A DNA stretch of 64,000 nucleotides from Rouxiella chamberiensis (GTDB lineage Bacteria; Pseudomonadota; Gammaproteobacteria; Enterobacterales; Enterobacteriaceae). The position numbers were made by a program, and so were the translations under genes. Below are positions 10,739-22,246 of this stretch, piece after piece; position 1 is the stretch's first letter; every line of letters starts with the position of its first letter. The notes under the pieces are model-generated. The model worked only from the letters and a program-made list of their open reading frames with translations, was not told the DNA's origin and ran no database searches. The DNA is taken from NCBI RefSeq assembly GCF_026967475.1, contig NZ_CP114058.1:4154001-4218000 (forward strand). The letters are read 5' to 3'.

Positions 10739-11292
10739 TCTTTCACCAACTGATTTACGGTATCAATCACTTTGGTGACTTCCGCTGGCGTCAGCGCACC
10801 TTCTTTGGCGTATCGCACCGCACCGGACTTATCCAGCACCACAATCGCCGAACTCTTGCTTTCAAGCTGCCACGCCCGCCGTACTGCGCCGGTGTCATCC
10901 ACCACTATCTGCGACCACGGAAACTCCTTTTTACCGCCCTCGATGCTGTTGCGCACAAACAGGCCGGTGCCGATGATTGCGTCATCGGTATTGATAATGG
11001 TGGTGGTCTGATAGCGGTCGCGCGGCAAGTTGTCCCTTCTTATCGCCTCAATCAGTGGTTCATTCATCTCGCGTGCGCGGGTGCGGCCGGCAATGTGTTG
11101 AACAATGCGTACCTTGCCGGGAAGCTTTGCACTGTTCCAGCGGCTGTAGCTGAATTCGCCGCTGCGATAGTTGAGTTCGCCCTTGTCATCGACTCCGACG
11201 GAGGCCACGCGACTTCCGATTTCAAAATTGTGGGCTGTAACCATAAATGGAACTAATAAGCAGGCTATAATTGATAAAGACTTAACCAGCAT
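10735..11292 (-). CDS. ytfJ: Periplasmic protein YtfJ
   Basis: YtfJ is a conserved exported enterobacterial protein of unknown role; its fold is related to thioredoxin-like/AhpC proteins. The 185-residue product has a signal peptide (MLVKSLSIIACLLVPFMVTA) and family segments GKVRIVQHIAGRT, RYQTTTIINTDDAI and FPWSQIVVDD. No CXXC motif is present, so thiol-disulfide exchange is unlikely. The ATG at 11292 is chosen because AGGAG lies at the right distance; an upstream start at 11307 would add five residues ahead of the signal. It is convergent with cysQ. Confidence 0.9.
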   Translation of the reverse strand: MLVKSLSIIACLLVPFMVTAHNFEIGSRVASVGVDDKGELNYRSGEFSYSRWNSAKLPGKVRIVQHIAGRTRAREMNEPLIEAIRRDNLPRDRYQTTTIINTDDAIIGTGLFVRNSIEGGKKEFPWSQIVVDDTGAVRRAWQLESKSSAIVVLDKSGAVRYAKEGALTPAEVTKVIDTVNQLVKE

Positions 11293-11704
11293 AGATTCTC
11301 CTGTCAATTTAACTTAGGTAGGCGATGTCATTGGTGAGCGTGTTTTCTTAAACCAAGCATAGAAGGAGTTGAAGTGGTCCGTCCTGTTGGGCATCCAGTA
11401 TTGTGCAGTCCTTAGCAGAAATTGGGATTTTGTCTGATGGTTGCCAAAGGTAAACTGGATAAAATATCGCGCTGTCATATTCGGTACATATTGAAGGGAT
11501 ATACTGCACCGCAATATGAATAAGGCGATTCAGTATCGTCAATCGGTGTAAAGGTAGTGAAATATAGGGTCAAGGACTGGCTAATCAGCCATTGAGTGCT
11601 ATCTTTTAGGTCTACTCAGCGTAATCGCGGTAGAACTCGGACAATCTTTAGCACAATAGCGTCCGAGAAAGAGCAAGAAACATAAGGGAGAAAAGAGAAA
11701 GAAG
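11293..11704. other. Intergenic region between ytfJ and ytfK
   Basis: These 412 bases separate divergent ytfJ and ytfK. Short open frames on the minus strand (11314-11542) resemble nothing known. A seven-base inverted repeat, CTCGGAC (near 11636) and GTCCGAG (11660-11667), lies upstream of ytfK. The half-site CTGTCAT (11472-11478) matches one arm of a Pho box, and E. coli ytfK is PhoB-regulated, but the second arm is poor. Nothing else is supported. Confidence 0.4.
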
Positions 11705-11908
11705 ATGAGGATTTTCCAACGTTATAACCCACTGATTGTGGCGAAATACGTGAAGACGTTGTTCAGAGGCCGTATCTATATTAAAGACGTCGGTGCATTT
11801 GAGTTCGACCAAGGTAAGATACTGTTGCCAACCATTCGCGACAAACGCCATTTCAGCGTGATGTCCGAGGTGAACAAGCAGATTGTTCATCTCCAGCTGG
11901 AAGCTTGA
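11705..11908 (+). CDS. ytfK: Small stress-response regulator YtfK
   Basis: YtfK is a small cytoplasmic protein that in E. coli binds SpoT and tips it toward (p)ppGpp synthesis during phosphate or fatty-acid starvation. The 67-residue product, [20 protein letters not shown] onward with [18 protein letters not shown], aligns end to end with the 68-residue E. coli protein (DUF1107). The AAAGAAG tract just upstream acts as ribosome-binding site. It stands alone between ytfJ and ytfL, with a terminator immediately downstream. Confidence 0.93.
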   Translation: MRIFQRYNPLIVAKYVKTLFRGRIYIKDVGAFEFDQGKILLPTIRDKRHFSVMSEVNKQIVHLQLEA

Positions 11909-11932
11909 TGAAAAGTATTATTCACACCCGAT

Positions 11933-11978
11933 AAAAAAGGCCGCCTAACTATAATCAGTTAAAGAAGCGGCCTTTTTT
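11933..11978. terminator. Bidirectional terminator between ytfK and ytfL
   Basis: AAAAAAGGCCGC (11933-11944) pairs with GCGGCCTTTTTT (11967-11978), a perfect 12-base inverted repeat with A and T tails serving both convergent genes. Confidence 0.92.
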
Positions 11979-12002
11979 GTGGCTGTCATTCGGCAAAGGC
12001 CG

Positions 12003-13334
12003 TTATGCGGTTTTGCCTTCGGCAGGCAGCGGTAACAGAGGCGATACCGCCTTGTCAGTGATCCGCGTGACCAGCAGCTGGTCTATCTTGTAGCTGTCGA
12101 TATCCACCACTTCAAACTTGAAGCCCGAGAATTTGACGAAATCGGTACGTTTCGGGATTTTGCGCAGCATAAACATCATGAAACCGCCGATGGTTTCATA
12201 GTTGCCGGACTGCGGGAAATCTTCGATATGCAGAACGCGCATCACGTCTTCGATAGGCGTACCGCCTTCAATCAGCCATGAATTCTCGTCACGCGCCACA
12301 ATCTGCTCTTCCATACCCTGTCCGACAAGATCGCCCATCAGCGTGGTCATCACATCGTTGAGGGTAATAATGCCGACCACCAGCGCATATTCGTTAAGAA
12401 TAACCGCGAAGTCTTCACCCGCCGTTTTAAAGCTTTCGAGCGCTTCGGAGAGAGTCAGCGTATCTGGCACAATCAGCGCAGAACGAATTTGCAGCCCGCT
12501 GCTCAGCATCAGGCTTTGATTGCCCAGTACGCGGTTCAGTAGGTCTTTCGAGTCGACATAGCCGACCACCTGATCGATTTGCCCGTCACAGACCAGGAAC
12601 TTGGAATGCGGATGGGTGGAAATCTTGTTCTTGATGCTCTCTTCGCTCTCGCGCAGATCAAAATAGATGACGCTTTCGCGGGAGGTCATGGAAGAGGGCA
12701 CGGTGCGCGACTCGAGTTCGAACACGTTTTCGATAAGCTCGTGCTCCTGCTTGCGCAGCACGCCCGCCAGCGCACCGGCTTCTACCACCGCATAGATGTC
12801 ATCGGAGGTGATGTCGTCATTGCGCACGGTCGGCAGTTTGAACAGGCGGAAAATCACGTTGGCCAGGCCATTGAAGAACCACACCATCGGACGGCAGATG
12901 AACAGGCAGAAACGCATCGGGTTGACTATCCGAACGGCAACCACTTCGGGTGAAATCATACCGATGCGCTTCGGTGTCAGGTCAGCAAACAGAATAAACA
13001 GGCTGGTTACCAACACGAAGGAGCAAATGAAACTTATCTGATCGGCCAGTTCGGGGGAGAGAAACTTCTCGAAGAACAGCTTGAATACAGGGGAGAAAGC
13101 GGCGTCACCGACGATACCACCCAGAATGGCGACGGCGTTGAGACCAATTTGAACCACGGTGAAGAACAGTCCGGGTGTTTCTTGTAACTTGAGTACACGT
13201 GCGGCGTTGATGTTTCCTTCATCTGCCAAAAGTTTGAGTTTGATTTTGCGAGAAGCGGCCAGCGAAATCTCCGATAGGGAGAAAAATGAACTGATCGCGA
13301 TTAATAAAAGAATCAGCAAGATACTGTTTAACAT
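12003..13334 (-). CDS. ytfL: CNNM/CBS-domain membrane protein YtfL (PaeA)
   Basis: A 443-residue inner-membrane protein with an N-terminal DUF21/CNNM domain (several membrane helices, residues about 1-190, with FSLSEISLAASRK and FADLTPKRIG), two CBS domains (about 200-340) and a C-terminal CorC/HlyC-type domain. E. coli YtfL has been named PaeA and linked to export of cadaverine and putrescine; relatives include the CorC family. FSLSEISLA near the N-terminus is the family signature. ATG at 13334. It is convergent with ytfK and lies upstream of msrA on the same strand. Confidence 0.93.
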   Translation of the reverse strand: MLNSILLILLLIAISSFFSLSEISLAASRKIKLKLLADEGNINAARVLKLQETPGLFFTVVQIGLNAVAILGGIVGDAAFSPVFKLFFEKFLSPELADQISFICSFVLVTSLFILFADLTPKRIGMISPEVVAVRIVNPMRFCLFICRPMVWFFNGLANVIFRLFKLPTVRNDDITSDDIYAVVEAGALAGVLRKQEHELIENVFELESRTVPSSMTSRESVIYFDLRESEESIKNKISTHPHSKFLVCDGQIDQVVGYVDSKDLLNRVLGNQSLMLSSGLQIRSALIVPDTLTLSEALESFKTAGEDFAVILNEYALVVGIITLNDVMTTLMGDLVGQGMEEQIVARDENSWLIEGGTPIEDVMRVLHIEDFPQSGNYETIGGFMMFMLRKIPKRTDFVKFSGFKFEVVDIDSYKIDQLLVTRITDKAVSPLLPLPAEGKTA

Positions 13335-13552
13335 AATCTATCCGTTTAACACCGGCATTAAAGCCGACAGGGAAAGGTAATTCGTTTTGTATTGTCAAAA
13401 GAAAAATCACGCGTGGTGATATAAGCCAAGATAACAGCAAGAAACGTATTTACCGGGCCGCGAATGCGGCCCGCATAGTATAGCAGGGGCATCTAGGGAA
13501 TCGCCACTGCTGAATCTCTAGCCGTTTTAAGACCTTTGACCTACGCTTTATC

Positions 13553-14200
13553 TCAGCCCTGCAACTGAGGCGGCAGGCAGACGCCAATACCGCCCAGCCC
13601 GCAATAGCCTTCGGGATTTTTATAAAGATACTGCTGGTGATCGTCCTCGGCATAATAGAAAGGCAGCGCCTCGCTGATGTCGGTGGTCACCGTGCGCGTA
13701 TCGCCCGACGCCTGCATGGCTTGCTGGAAGCGTTGCAGGCTGGCTTTTGCCGCCGCCTTCTGTGCGTCGCTGAGCACATAAATGGCAGAGCGATACTGGG
13801 TGCCGATATCACCGCCCTGACGCATCCCCTGCGCCGGATCGTGATTTTCCCAGAAGGTTTGCAGCAGTTGCTCGTAGCTCACCGTGGCCGGGTCGAACAC
13901 AACGCGTACCACTTCGGCATGGCCGGTCTGGCCGCTGCATACTTCGCGATAGGTCGGGTTGGGCGTGAATCCGCCCGCATAGCCTGCGGCAGTGCTGTAA
14001 ACGCCGTCGAGTTGCCAGAACAGGCGCTCGACGCCCCAAAAACAGCCCATCGCGAAAATGGCGACCTCATGCCCCTCGGGCACATGCGTCATTGAATGAC
14101 CGTTGACAGCATGAAGTGTGGCAACCGGCATCGGGGTTGTGCGTCCAGGTAACGCGTCTTCTTTGCTTATCGCCTGAGATTTATCCGAGAGTTGTACCAC
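13553..14200 (-). CDS. msrA: Peptide methionine-S-sulfoxide reductase MsrA
   Basis: MsrA reduces the S-epimer of methionine sulfoxide in proteins and free form, repairing oxidative damage. The 215-residue product carries the active-site motif [11 protein letters not shown], the substrate-site segment TGHAEVVRV and [20 protein letters not shown], with the resolving cysteines near the C-terminus ([10 protein letters not shown]). GTG at 14200 is chosen: GGAG lies six bases upstream and the length of the N-terminal extension before DALPG matches E. coli. A further GTG at 14212 lacks a ribosome-binding site. It is divergent from tamA, as in E. coli. Confidence 0.93.
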   Translation of the reverse strand: MVQLSDKSQAISKEDALPGRTTPMPVATLHAVNGHSMTHVPEGHEVAIFAMGCFWGVERLFWQLDGVYSTAAGYAGGFTPNPTYREVCSGQTGHAEVVRVVFDPATVSYEQLLQTFWENHDPAQGMRQGGDIGTQYRSAIYVLSDAQKAAAKASLQRFQQAMQASGDTRTVTTDISEALPFYYAEDDHQQYLYKNPEGYCGLGGIGVCLPPQLQG

Positions 14201-14346
14201 GTAAGACTCCACTGAGTTTATTCATCTAAGTTGTTGGTTGTATCTGGCAGGCTCTTTGCACACAATAGCATCTTATGCACATCGGACTGTTCCAGCGATT
14301 TGGATAACTATTTTAACAGGATAAATGATACATAGCAGGAGAGCTT

Positions 14347-16088
14347 GTGCCACGATACCGTGAACTTTGTTTGTTAGCCGTCCTGCTGGCACCCCCTTAT
14401 CGTACGCAGCCAAGGTTAGGTTGCAGTTGGAAGGATTGACCGGTGACCTTCAGAAAAACGTTCGCGTTCGCCTCTCTTCCATCGGAAGCGACGAGGTCTC
14501 TGCCGACGGACGTTTTCGCGCACGGGTCAGTGACGCCATTAAACTCGGGCTTCGCCCTCTGGGTTATTACAATCCCACCATCGATTTCGATTACGTGCAG
14601 ACGCCGCCGCCCGGCCGACCTGTTCTGATCGCCAAAGTAGCGTCCGGTACGCCGGTCAAGATAGCCGGTACGCGTGTCGCGATAGAAGGGCAGGCCAAAG
14701 ACGACAACGAATTCGAAGCCCTGAAGAAAACGCGCGTGCCTGCCAACGGCACCATTCTCAACCACGGCACCTATGACAGTTTCAAAAGTTCGCTAAGCGG
14801 ACTTGCGCTGCGCAAAGGGTATTTCGACGCCGATATGCGCAAGAGCCAGCTGGGTGTAATAGAAGAAGAACATCAGGCGTTCTGGGACATCGATTTCGAC
14901 AGCGGCCAGCGCTACCGTTTCGGCAAGGTCGATTTTCAGGGCGCGCAAATTCGCGACGACTATCTGCAAAACGTGGTGCCTTTCCATGAAGGCGACTATT
15001 ACAGCTCTTCGCAGCTGGCGGAGCTAAATCGCCGTCTGGCCGCGACCGGCTGGTTCAATTCCGTGGTGGTATCGCCCGACTTCGACAACAAGACCGCCAA
15101 AGCAAGCAAAACGCTGCCGATGAATGCCGTGGTGACGCCGCGCACCCGCAATACGCTCGAACTGGGCGGCGGTTATGCAACAGACGTCGGGCCGCGTGTC
15201 AAAGCCGACTGGAAAAAACCGTGGCTCAACGATCGCGGACACAGTCTCGAAACCTCGGTCAGCCTTTCCGCGCCCGAGCAGACGCTGGATCTCAGCTACA
15301 AGATCCCGCTGCTCAAGGATCCCCTACAGCAATATTATCTGGTGCAGGGCGGTTTCAAGCGCGAAGATCTCAACGATACCAAATCCGATTCCAGCACCGC
15401 CAACGTGGCGCGCTACTGGGATAGCGACAGCGGCTGGCAGCGGTCGGTCAACCTGCGCTGGAGCCTGGATCACTTTACACAGGGTAACGTGACCAACACG
15501 ACGATGCTGATTTATCCGGGCGTGACCGTCAACCGCACACGTTCGCGCGGCGGCCTGATGCCAACGTGGGGCGATTCGCAGCGCTACTCGCTCGACGTTT
15601 CCGATACCTCGTGGGGATCCGATATCGACTTCGCGGTTATTCAGGCGCAGAACGTCTGGATCCGTACGCTTGCCGACAAACACCGCTTTGTGGTGCGTGG
15701 CAATGTGGGCTGGATTGAAACCAACAATTTCGAGAAAGTCCCGCCGTCACTGCGTTTCTTCGCGGGTGGCGATCGCAGCATTCGTGGCTATAAATATAAA
15801 TCCATCTCGCCGAAAGACAGCGACGACAAGCTGACCGGTGCCTCCAAGCTGGCGACCGGCTCGGTTGAATATCAGTACAACGTGACCGGAAAGTGGTGGG
15901 GCGCGGTGTTTGTCGACAGCGGCGAGGCGGTGAATGATATCGCGAAAAACGATTTCAAGACCGGCGCGGGTGTAGGTGTGCGCTGGGAGTCTCCCGTCGG
16001 ACCAATCAAGCTGGACATCGCCGCACCGGTTGGCGATCAAGATGAACACGGCGTGCAATTTTATATCGGCCTGGGTCCGGAATTATGA
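14347..16088 (+). CDS. tamA: Outer-membrane translocation and assembly factor TamA (frame break in signal peptide)
   Basis: TamA is an Omp85-family beta-barrel of the outer membrane that works with TamB in moving proteins and lipids to that membrane. The long open frame shows three POTRA domains (from [14 protein letters not shown]), then the barrel with [15 protein letters not shown] and [14 protein letters not shown], ending in FYIGLGPEL. It lacks a proper N-terminus. GTG at 14347, with AGGA upstream, opens a signal peptide ([17 protein letters not shown]) in another frame. Adding one C to the five-C run at 14392-14396 joins it to [10 protein letters not shown] and gives about 580 residues, against 577 in E. 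coli. Sequencing error at a homopolymer is the likeliest cause. It overlaps tamB by four bases. Confidence 0.9.
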
Positions 16089-19000
16089 GTTTGTTTAAAA
16101 AGATCTGCCTGGCAATACTGATTATCCTTCTGCTGCTGATAGGCGCAGTGGCGTTTCTGGTCGGGACCCAAACCGGCCTGCATCTCGTGCTTAACGGCGC
16201 GCAACGCTTTGTTCCGGGGCTGTCCATTGCCTCCGTCGACGGCGGATGGCGCAGCCTGACGCTGAAAGGCGTGGCGTACCAGATGCCGGGCGTTGACGTG
16301 AAAGCGGGCGAGTTCCATCTGTCCGTGGACTTGAGCTGCTTCAAGAATAAATCACTCTGCATCAACGCACTACGCGCCCGCGACGTCAATGTGGCGGTGA
16401 AAACCAGCGAAATGACGCCGTCGACGGCTCCCGAACCGGAATCGAGCGAGCCGCTGACCAATCTCAGCACGCCTTACCCGATTTTCCTCAAGCTGCTGAC
16501 GCTTGATAACATCAATGTGGCCATCGACGATCGCAATATCTCGCTGGCGCAGTTCCGCACGGGCGTCGAGTGGCGCGATCGTGCCGTTACACTGCTGCCG
16601 ACAAAGCTGTCCGGATTGCTGGTAGCGCTGCCGAAAACGCCGCAGAATCCGCTGCCGCCGGTGGTTCAGGCCGCGCAGGACAAAGCCGTGACGACGGTCA
16701 AGGAAAAAGTCACGGGCGAACCGGAGAAAGCCCCGAAGCCGGCGGTGGAAGCGCCGCCGATTGGCGAAACGCTAAAGGCGCTGTTTGCCAAACCGTTGCT
16801 GCCCGCGCTGCCGGACTTCCAGCTGCCGCTGGATCTTACCGTGCAGCAGTTCAGCGGCGACAACCTGCGTCTAACCGGCGATAACGACTTGCTCATCAAC
16901 CGTTTGCTGCTGAAAATTACCACCCTGAATCAGCAGGTCAAACTCGACAACCTCGAGGTTCGTTCACCGCAGGGCAGTATCGACGGCATCGGGCAGGCCC
17001 AGCTGACCGGAAGCTGGCCGGTCGATATGACGATCAACACGACCGTCAATGTCGATCCCGTCAAAGGCGAGAAGATCAAACTCACCCTCGGCGGTGCGCT
17101 GCGTGAACAGCTGAAACTGGGCATCAATCTTTCAGGACCGGTGCGTGCCCAGCTGGCGGCGCAAACGGAGCTGGCGCAGGTTGGCCTGCCGCTTGAGCTG
17201 AACGTGCAAAGCGAGGCGCTACAGTGGCCGCTGACCGGCACGCCGCAGTATCAGGTGAAAGGACTGAACCTCAAACTGGGCGGCAAGGCGACGGACTACA
17301 CGCTTTCCCTGCGTTCAAGCTTCAATGGCGAAGGCATTCCGCCTGCCTCCCTGACACTCGACGGTAAAGGCAATCTCGAACAGTTCAACCTGACGCTGAT
17401 GCGCCTGGCTGCACTTCAGGGCAATACCGACCTGACCGGCGTTGTCGACTGGAGCAAGGCGGTAAGCTGGAATACGATGCTGACGATGAACGGCATTGAT
17501 ACGTCCCGGCAGTGGCCTGACTGGCCTGCCAAAATTCAGGGTAAAATCGCCACCCGCGGCAGTTTGTACGGCGGCACCTGGCAGGTCCAGATCCCGACGC
17601 TCGAGCTTGACGGCAACGTGAAGAAAAACCTGGTCAAGGCGCGCGGCAATCTGCGCGGCAACAGTTATGGTCAGTGGGATATTCCCCAGCTGCACCTTGA
17701 ACTCGGCCGCAATAATCTGGACGTCAAAGGCAAGCTGAGCGACAAGTGGGCGCTGGACGCCAACATCGATGCCTCGCACCTCGACGGCGCGCTGCCGAGC
17801 CTCGGCGGTGTCGCGAAGGGCAAGGTTCAGCTGCGTGGCGACCTCAAGGCGCCGCAGGTGCTCGCCGACCTCAATGCCAGCAATCTCAAATGGCAGGCGA
17901 TGAGCGTCCGCAGTGTCAACGTCAAAGGCGATATCACCTCGACGGATCAGATTCAGGGCACGCTCGCGGTAAAAGTCCAGCAGCTGAAACAGGATGCGCT
18001 GGATATCAGCGATATCACGCTCGACGCCAAAGGCAACGAAAAGCAGCATCAGTTAACCCTGAACATCACCGGCAAGCCGGTGGGCGGGCGTCTGGCGCTG
18101 AACGGCAGTTTCGACCGCAAGACCCAGCAGTGGAAAGGCACGCTGAGCAATACGCTGTTCGATACGCCGGTAGGAGATTGGCGGTTGACGCGGCCTATCG
18201 CGCTCACCTATTTCAATACGGAACAGCGTGTGACGGTCGGCCCTCACTGCTGGCAGAACCCGAATGCCGACATCTGTGTTCCGACGACCATCGATGCCGG
18301 TGCCAGCGGACAGGCCAGCATCGTGCTCAACCGTTTTGATCTGGCCATGCTCAAGCCGGTTCCTGACCGACGACACTCAGGTGTCGGGCCAGTTTAGCGG
18401 CAAGGCCAACGTCGCGTGGAAAGCGGAAGGCGGTTTGCCGCAGGCCAGTCTGGCGCTGGTGGGCAAGGGCGTAAAAGTGCAGCAGCTGGTGCAGGGCAGT
18501 CCACTGCCGGTCGCCTTCGATACGCTGAATCTCAACGCCGCGCTGCAAAATGGTCGGGCCAACCTGAACTGGTTGATCAAGATTGCCAATAATGGGCAGC
18601 TCGACGGTAACCTCCAGATAGCCGACCCTATGGGCAGTCGCAATCTGAGCGGTAACGTCAATATCACCCGTATCTCGATGGCACTGCTGCAACCGGCACT
18701 GCTCGACGGCGAAAAGGCGGCAGGTATGCTCAACGCCAATCTGCGCGTCGGCGGGAATGCAAAAGCGCCGCAGGTTTATGGCCGTCTGGCTCTGTCGGAC
18801 GTCGATTTCGATGCGCAGTTCATGCCGTTCGACATCACCCACGCCAATCTGAATATCAACTTCAACGGCATGTCTTCATTGCTCGCGGGTGTCATTCAAA
18901 CGGCGCACGGACAGTTGGCGCTGAACGGCGATGCGGACTGGAGTCAGCCCAATAATTGGCGTGCGCGTATCGCTGCGAAGGGGGAAAAGGTCAGGGTATC

Positions 19001-19913
19001 GGTTCCACCGATGGTTCGGCTTGATGTCTCGCCGGATCTAGTGTTTGATGCTACACCGCAAGCATTTGCGTTGAATGGCAAGGTGGATATTCCCTGGGCG
19101 CGCATCACCGTTCAGGAACTTCCGGAGAGTGCGGTCGGCGTTTCGTCTGATGAAGTCATGTTGAATGAACAGCGTCAGCCGATTGCGCCAGCCTCGACCT
19201 CGATACCTATCAACACCAATCTTGTGGTGAACATCGGGGATGATGTTCGACTCGATGCCTTTGGCCTGAAAGCCCGCCTCAAGGGTGCGCTGAAAGTGGC
19301 TCAGGATAAACGTGGGTTGGGATTAAACGGCCAGATAGATATCACATCCGGTCGTTTCCATGCCTACGGACAGGACTTAATCGTCAGGAAAGGTCTCTTG
19401 CTGTTCTCGGGACCGGCCGACCAGCCGCTGCTGAACTTCGAGGCGATCCGTAATCCGGAATCGACCGAGAACGATGTGGTGGCGGGTGTGCGGGTCACGG
19501 GTGAAGCGGATGCGCCGAAGCTTGAGGTTTTCTCCGACCCGACGATGTCGCAGCAGGAAGCACTGTCCTATCTGTTACGCGGACAGGGGCTGGACAGCTC
19601 GGGAGCCGACAGTAGCGCCATGACATCCATGCTTATCGGCATGGGGGTTGCACAAAGTGGCAAACTTGTGGGTAAAATCGGTGAGGCATTTGGCGTCAGT
19701 AATCTGGCGCTGGATACGCAGGGTGTGGGCGACAGCTCGCAGGTGGTTGTCAGCGGGTATGTGCTTCCCGGGTTGCAGGTTAAATACGGCGTGGGTATTT
19801 TCGACTCGCTGGCGACACTGACACTGCGTTATCGTTTGATGCCTAAATTGTATCTGGAAGCGGTGTCTGGCTTGGATCAGGCATTAGATTTGCTCTATCA
19901 GTTTGAGTTTTAA
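16085..19913 (+). CDS. tamB: Translocation and assembly factor TamB (frame broken by one base)
   Basis: TamB is an AsmA-like protein anchored in the inner membrane by one N-terminal helix (residues about 8-27) and spanning the periplasm as a hydrophobic beta-taco groove; it partners TamA and takes part in phospholipid transport. The first frame runs to 18397 and the second begins within it. One extra G at 18358-18359 explains the break: without it, [20 protein letters not shown] reads through and the protein is 1275 residues, close to the 1259 of E. coli. The C-terminal DUF490 domain ([22 protein letters not shown]) is intact. ATGA overlap with tamA indicates coupling. Confidence 0.92.
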
Positions 19914-19915
19914 CC

Positions 19916-20269
19916 ATGCGAATAATTGTCTACGGCAGTTTACGACGCAAGCAAGGTAATAGTCACTGGATGACAAACGCTCAGTGGTTGGGTGACCACG
20001 AGCTTGACGGCTATGCCCTGTATGATCTGGGGCATTATCCGGCAGCGGTTCCCGGAGAGGGAAAGATCTACTGCGAAGTTTACCGCATCAACTCATCCAT
20101 TATGGCTGAGCTTGACGAACTGAAAAGTAACACCAAGGATTATCGTCGAGAGCTAATCTCTACACCTTACGGCAGTGCCTGGATCTACCTGTATATTCGC
20201 CCGCTGGAAGGCGTGGAACGTATCGAAGGTGGCGACTGGCTCAAACGTATCCAAAAAGTAGAGAAGTGA
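19916..20269 (+). CDS. ytfP: Gamma-glutamylcyclotransferase-like protein YtfP
   Basis: YtfP is a small cytoplasmic protein with the gamma-glutamylcyclotransferase fold. The 117-residue product starts MRIIVYGSLRRKQGN, where YGSL is the substrate-binding loop of the family, and continues with YALYDLGHYPAAV and the VYRINSSIMAELDELK segment that holds the usual acidic residue. The substrate is unknown. It starts two bases after tamB and is surely co-transcribed with tamAB, the standard enterobacterial arrangement. Confidence 0.93.
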   Translation: MRIIVYGSLRRKQGNSHWMTNAQWLGDHELDGYALYDLGHYPAAVPGEGKIYCEVYRINSSIMAELDELKSNTKDYRRELISTPYGSAWIYLYIRPLEGVERIEGGDWLKRIQKVEK

Positions 20270-20300
20270 GAATAAAGTAAAGGTCGTCCTAGTCAAAAAA

Positions 20301-20327
20301 AACACCGCCCGATTGGGCGGTGTTTTT
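20301..20327. terminator. Bidirectional terminator between ytfP and ppa
   Basis: CACCGCCC (20303-20310) pairs with GGGCGGTG (20315-20322) over GATT, flanked by an A run and a T run. Confidence 0.92.
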
Positions 20328-20355
20328 ATTTGCGAAAACCGTAAAGCCGAAAGGC

Positions 20356-20886
20356 TTATTTAGCTTTTGCACGCTCGAAAGAGGACACGATTTCAGCTTT
20401 GGCCGCTTCTGCGTTATCCCAGCCTTCAACCTTGACCCATTTGCCTTTTTCCAGCGCCTTGTATTGCTCGAAGAAGTGGGTGATCTGGCCGCGCAGCAGT
20501 TCTGGCAGGTCGTTCACATCTTTGATGTGATCGTATTCTTTGCTCAGCTTGGTGTGTGGAACCGCAACAACCTTGGCGTCTTCACCGGATTCGTCGGTCA
20601 TTTTCAGCACGCCAACCGGACGGCAGCGAATAACGGAACCTGGCTGCAACGAGTACGGAGTCGGGACCAGCACGTCAACCGGGTCGCCGTCCAGAGACAG
20701 GGTGTGGTTGATGTAGCCGTAGTTGCACGGATAGAACATGGCGGTTGACATGAAACGGTCAACAAAAAGTGCACCGGTATCTTTATCTACTTCATATTTG
20801 ATTGGATCGGCATTAGCCGGAATTTCGATAACTACATAGATATCTTCTGGCAGGTCTTTACCAGCCGGTACATTAATTAAGCTCAT
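20356..20886 (-). CDS. ppa: Inorganic pyrophosphatase
   Basis: A family I soluble pyrophosphatase: it hydrolyses pyrophosphate to two phosphates, pulling biosynthetic reactions forward. The 176-residue product ([23 protein letters not shown]) is the standard hexameric bacterial length. The signature DGDPVDVLV holds the catalytic and Mg2+-binding Asp residues; YGYINHTLS and the [19 protein letters not shown] segment are also present. It is convergent with ytfP and lies in the same direction as fbp, separated from it by a terminator. Confidence 0.98.
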   Translation of the reverse strand: MSLINVPAGKDLPEDIYVVIEIPANADPIKYEVDKDTGALFVDRFMSTAMFYPCNYGYINHTLSLDGDPVDVLVPTPYSLQPGSVIRCRPVGVLKMTDESGEDAKVVAVPHTKLSKEYDHIKDVNDLPELLRGQITHFFEQYKALEKGKWVKVEGWDNAEAAKAEIVSSFERAKAK

Positions 20887-21001
20887 TGTTGGTTTCCTTT
20901 ATTGAACCAGAAATGGAGTGCCGCACATTATAGCCAACTCCATCAAGAATTCCTGCCTTTTCATCGGCACCTTTATCTGAAAAACGTTTATCTAAAAGCA
21001 A

Positions 21002-21028
21002 AACGGGGCGGCTTGGGGCCACCCCGTT
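21002..21028 (-). terminator. Terminator of fbp
   Basis: AACGGGG (21002-21008) pairs with CCCCGTT (21022-21028), extended by an inner GGC/GCC pair set. Read on the minus strand it follows the fbp stop and is followed by TTTTGCTTTT. Confidence 0.8.
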
Positions 21029-21073
21029 ATTAGGGTACTTGAAGTAACTTAGCAAACAGCCTGAGTGGGGTTT

Positions 21074-22078
21074 TTATTCGTCAGGATACTGTTTGATAAA
21101 GCGTTCTGCATCTTCGACCATGTCGCAGTTACCTACGAAGAACGGCGCACGTTCGTGCAGCTTTTGCGGAACGATATCCAGAATGCGTGTTTTACCGTCG
21201 CTGGCTTTACCCCCGGCCTGCTCTGCGAGGAAAGCCATCGGATTGCATTCATACAGCAGACGTAGCTTGCCTTCAGGATGGCTCGCGGTGCTTGGATAAA
21301 TGTAGATCCCGCCTTTCAGCAGATTGCGGTGGAAGTCGGCGGCAAGAGATCCGATGTAGCGCGAGGTATAGGGACGGCCGGACTCTTCATCCTGTTCCTG
21401 ACAGTATTTGATGTACTTTTTAACGCCTTTCGGGAATTTGATATAGTTCCCTTCGTTGATGGAGTACATGTAGCCTTTTGGCGGGAACATCACTTTCTCG
21501 TGGGAAAGACAGAAAACGCCGAGCGACGGATCATAGGTAAAAGCGTGAACGCCGGCACCCGTGGTGTAAACCAGCATGGTCGAGGAACCATACACGACGT
21601 AACCGGCTGCAACCTGCTGGCTGCCTGGTTGCAGGAAGTCTGCTTCCGTAACGGGCTGACCCAGTGGCGAAGTACGACGATAAATCGAGAAGATGGTGCC
21701 GACAGAAACGTTGACGTCGATGTTTGACGAGCCGTCCAGCGGGTCCATCAGAATGACATATTTGGCATTGTTGGCGCGTTCACCGTCGAAGATAACAATT
21801 TCGTCTTCTTCTTCGGAGGCGATACCGGCGATTTCACCGCGCGCTTTCATCGCTGCCTTAAGTTTTTCGTTTGCGTACAGGTCGAGTTTCATCTGAACTT
21901 CGCCCTGAATATTCTCAACGCCGCTGGTTCCGAGTATATCTACCAGACCTGCTTTATTGATATCCCTATGAATAATCTTAGCACCAAGCTTTATTGCAGA
22001 CAGCAGTGCAGTAAGTTCGCCTGTGGCATGTGGAAAATCGTGCTGCTTTTCAACAATAAATTCGCCTAACGTTTTCAT
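21074..22078 (-). CDS. fbp: Class I fructose-1,6-bisphosphatase
   Basis: Fbp hydrolyses fructose 1,6-bisphosphate to fructose 6-phosphate, the committed step of gluconeogenesis, and is inhibited by AMP. The 334-residue product begins [21 protein letters not shown]. Metal sites are seen in [13 protein letters not shown] and the signature [23 protein letters not shown]; the substrate-binding [26 protein letters not shown] stretch is present. It is divergent from mpl over 168 bases, as in E. coli. Confidence 0.98.
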   Translation of the reverse strand: MKTLGEFIVEKQHDFPHATGELTALLSAIKLGAKIIHRDINKAGLVDILGTSGVENIQGEVQMKLDLYANEKLKAAMKARGEIAGIASEEEDEIVIFDGERANNAKYVILMDPLDGSSNIDVNVSVGTIFSIYRRTSPLGQPVTEADFLQPGSQQVAAGYVVYGSSTMLVYTTGAGVHAFTYDPSLGVFCLSHEKVMFPPKGYMYSINEGNYIKFPKGVKKYIKYCQEQDEESGRPYTSRYIGSLAADFHRNLLKGGIYIYPSTASHPEGKLRLLYECNPMAFLAEQAGGKASDGKTRILDIVPQKLHERAPFFVGNCDMVEDAERFIKQYPDE

Positions 22079-22246
22079 GATACGTTCCCTGAATCTTAGG
22101 ATGAGTAATCGATTTATAATAAATCATTTACAGAAGCGAAAGCAGTTTAGCCCAAATATATGGACGGATCATAGGCAAATCCATTTCTTCTGGAGGATTC
22201 TGAGCGTTAGAATAGCCGCTGACTACAGAGCAATAATGGAAAATTT

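Noticed and set aside
11314..11542. Two overlapping short minus-strand frames upstream of ytfJ
   Set aside because: No ribosome-binding sites or similarity, and they overlap in different frames.
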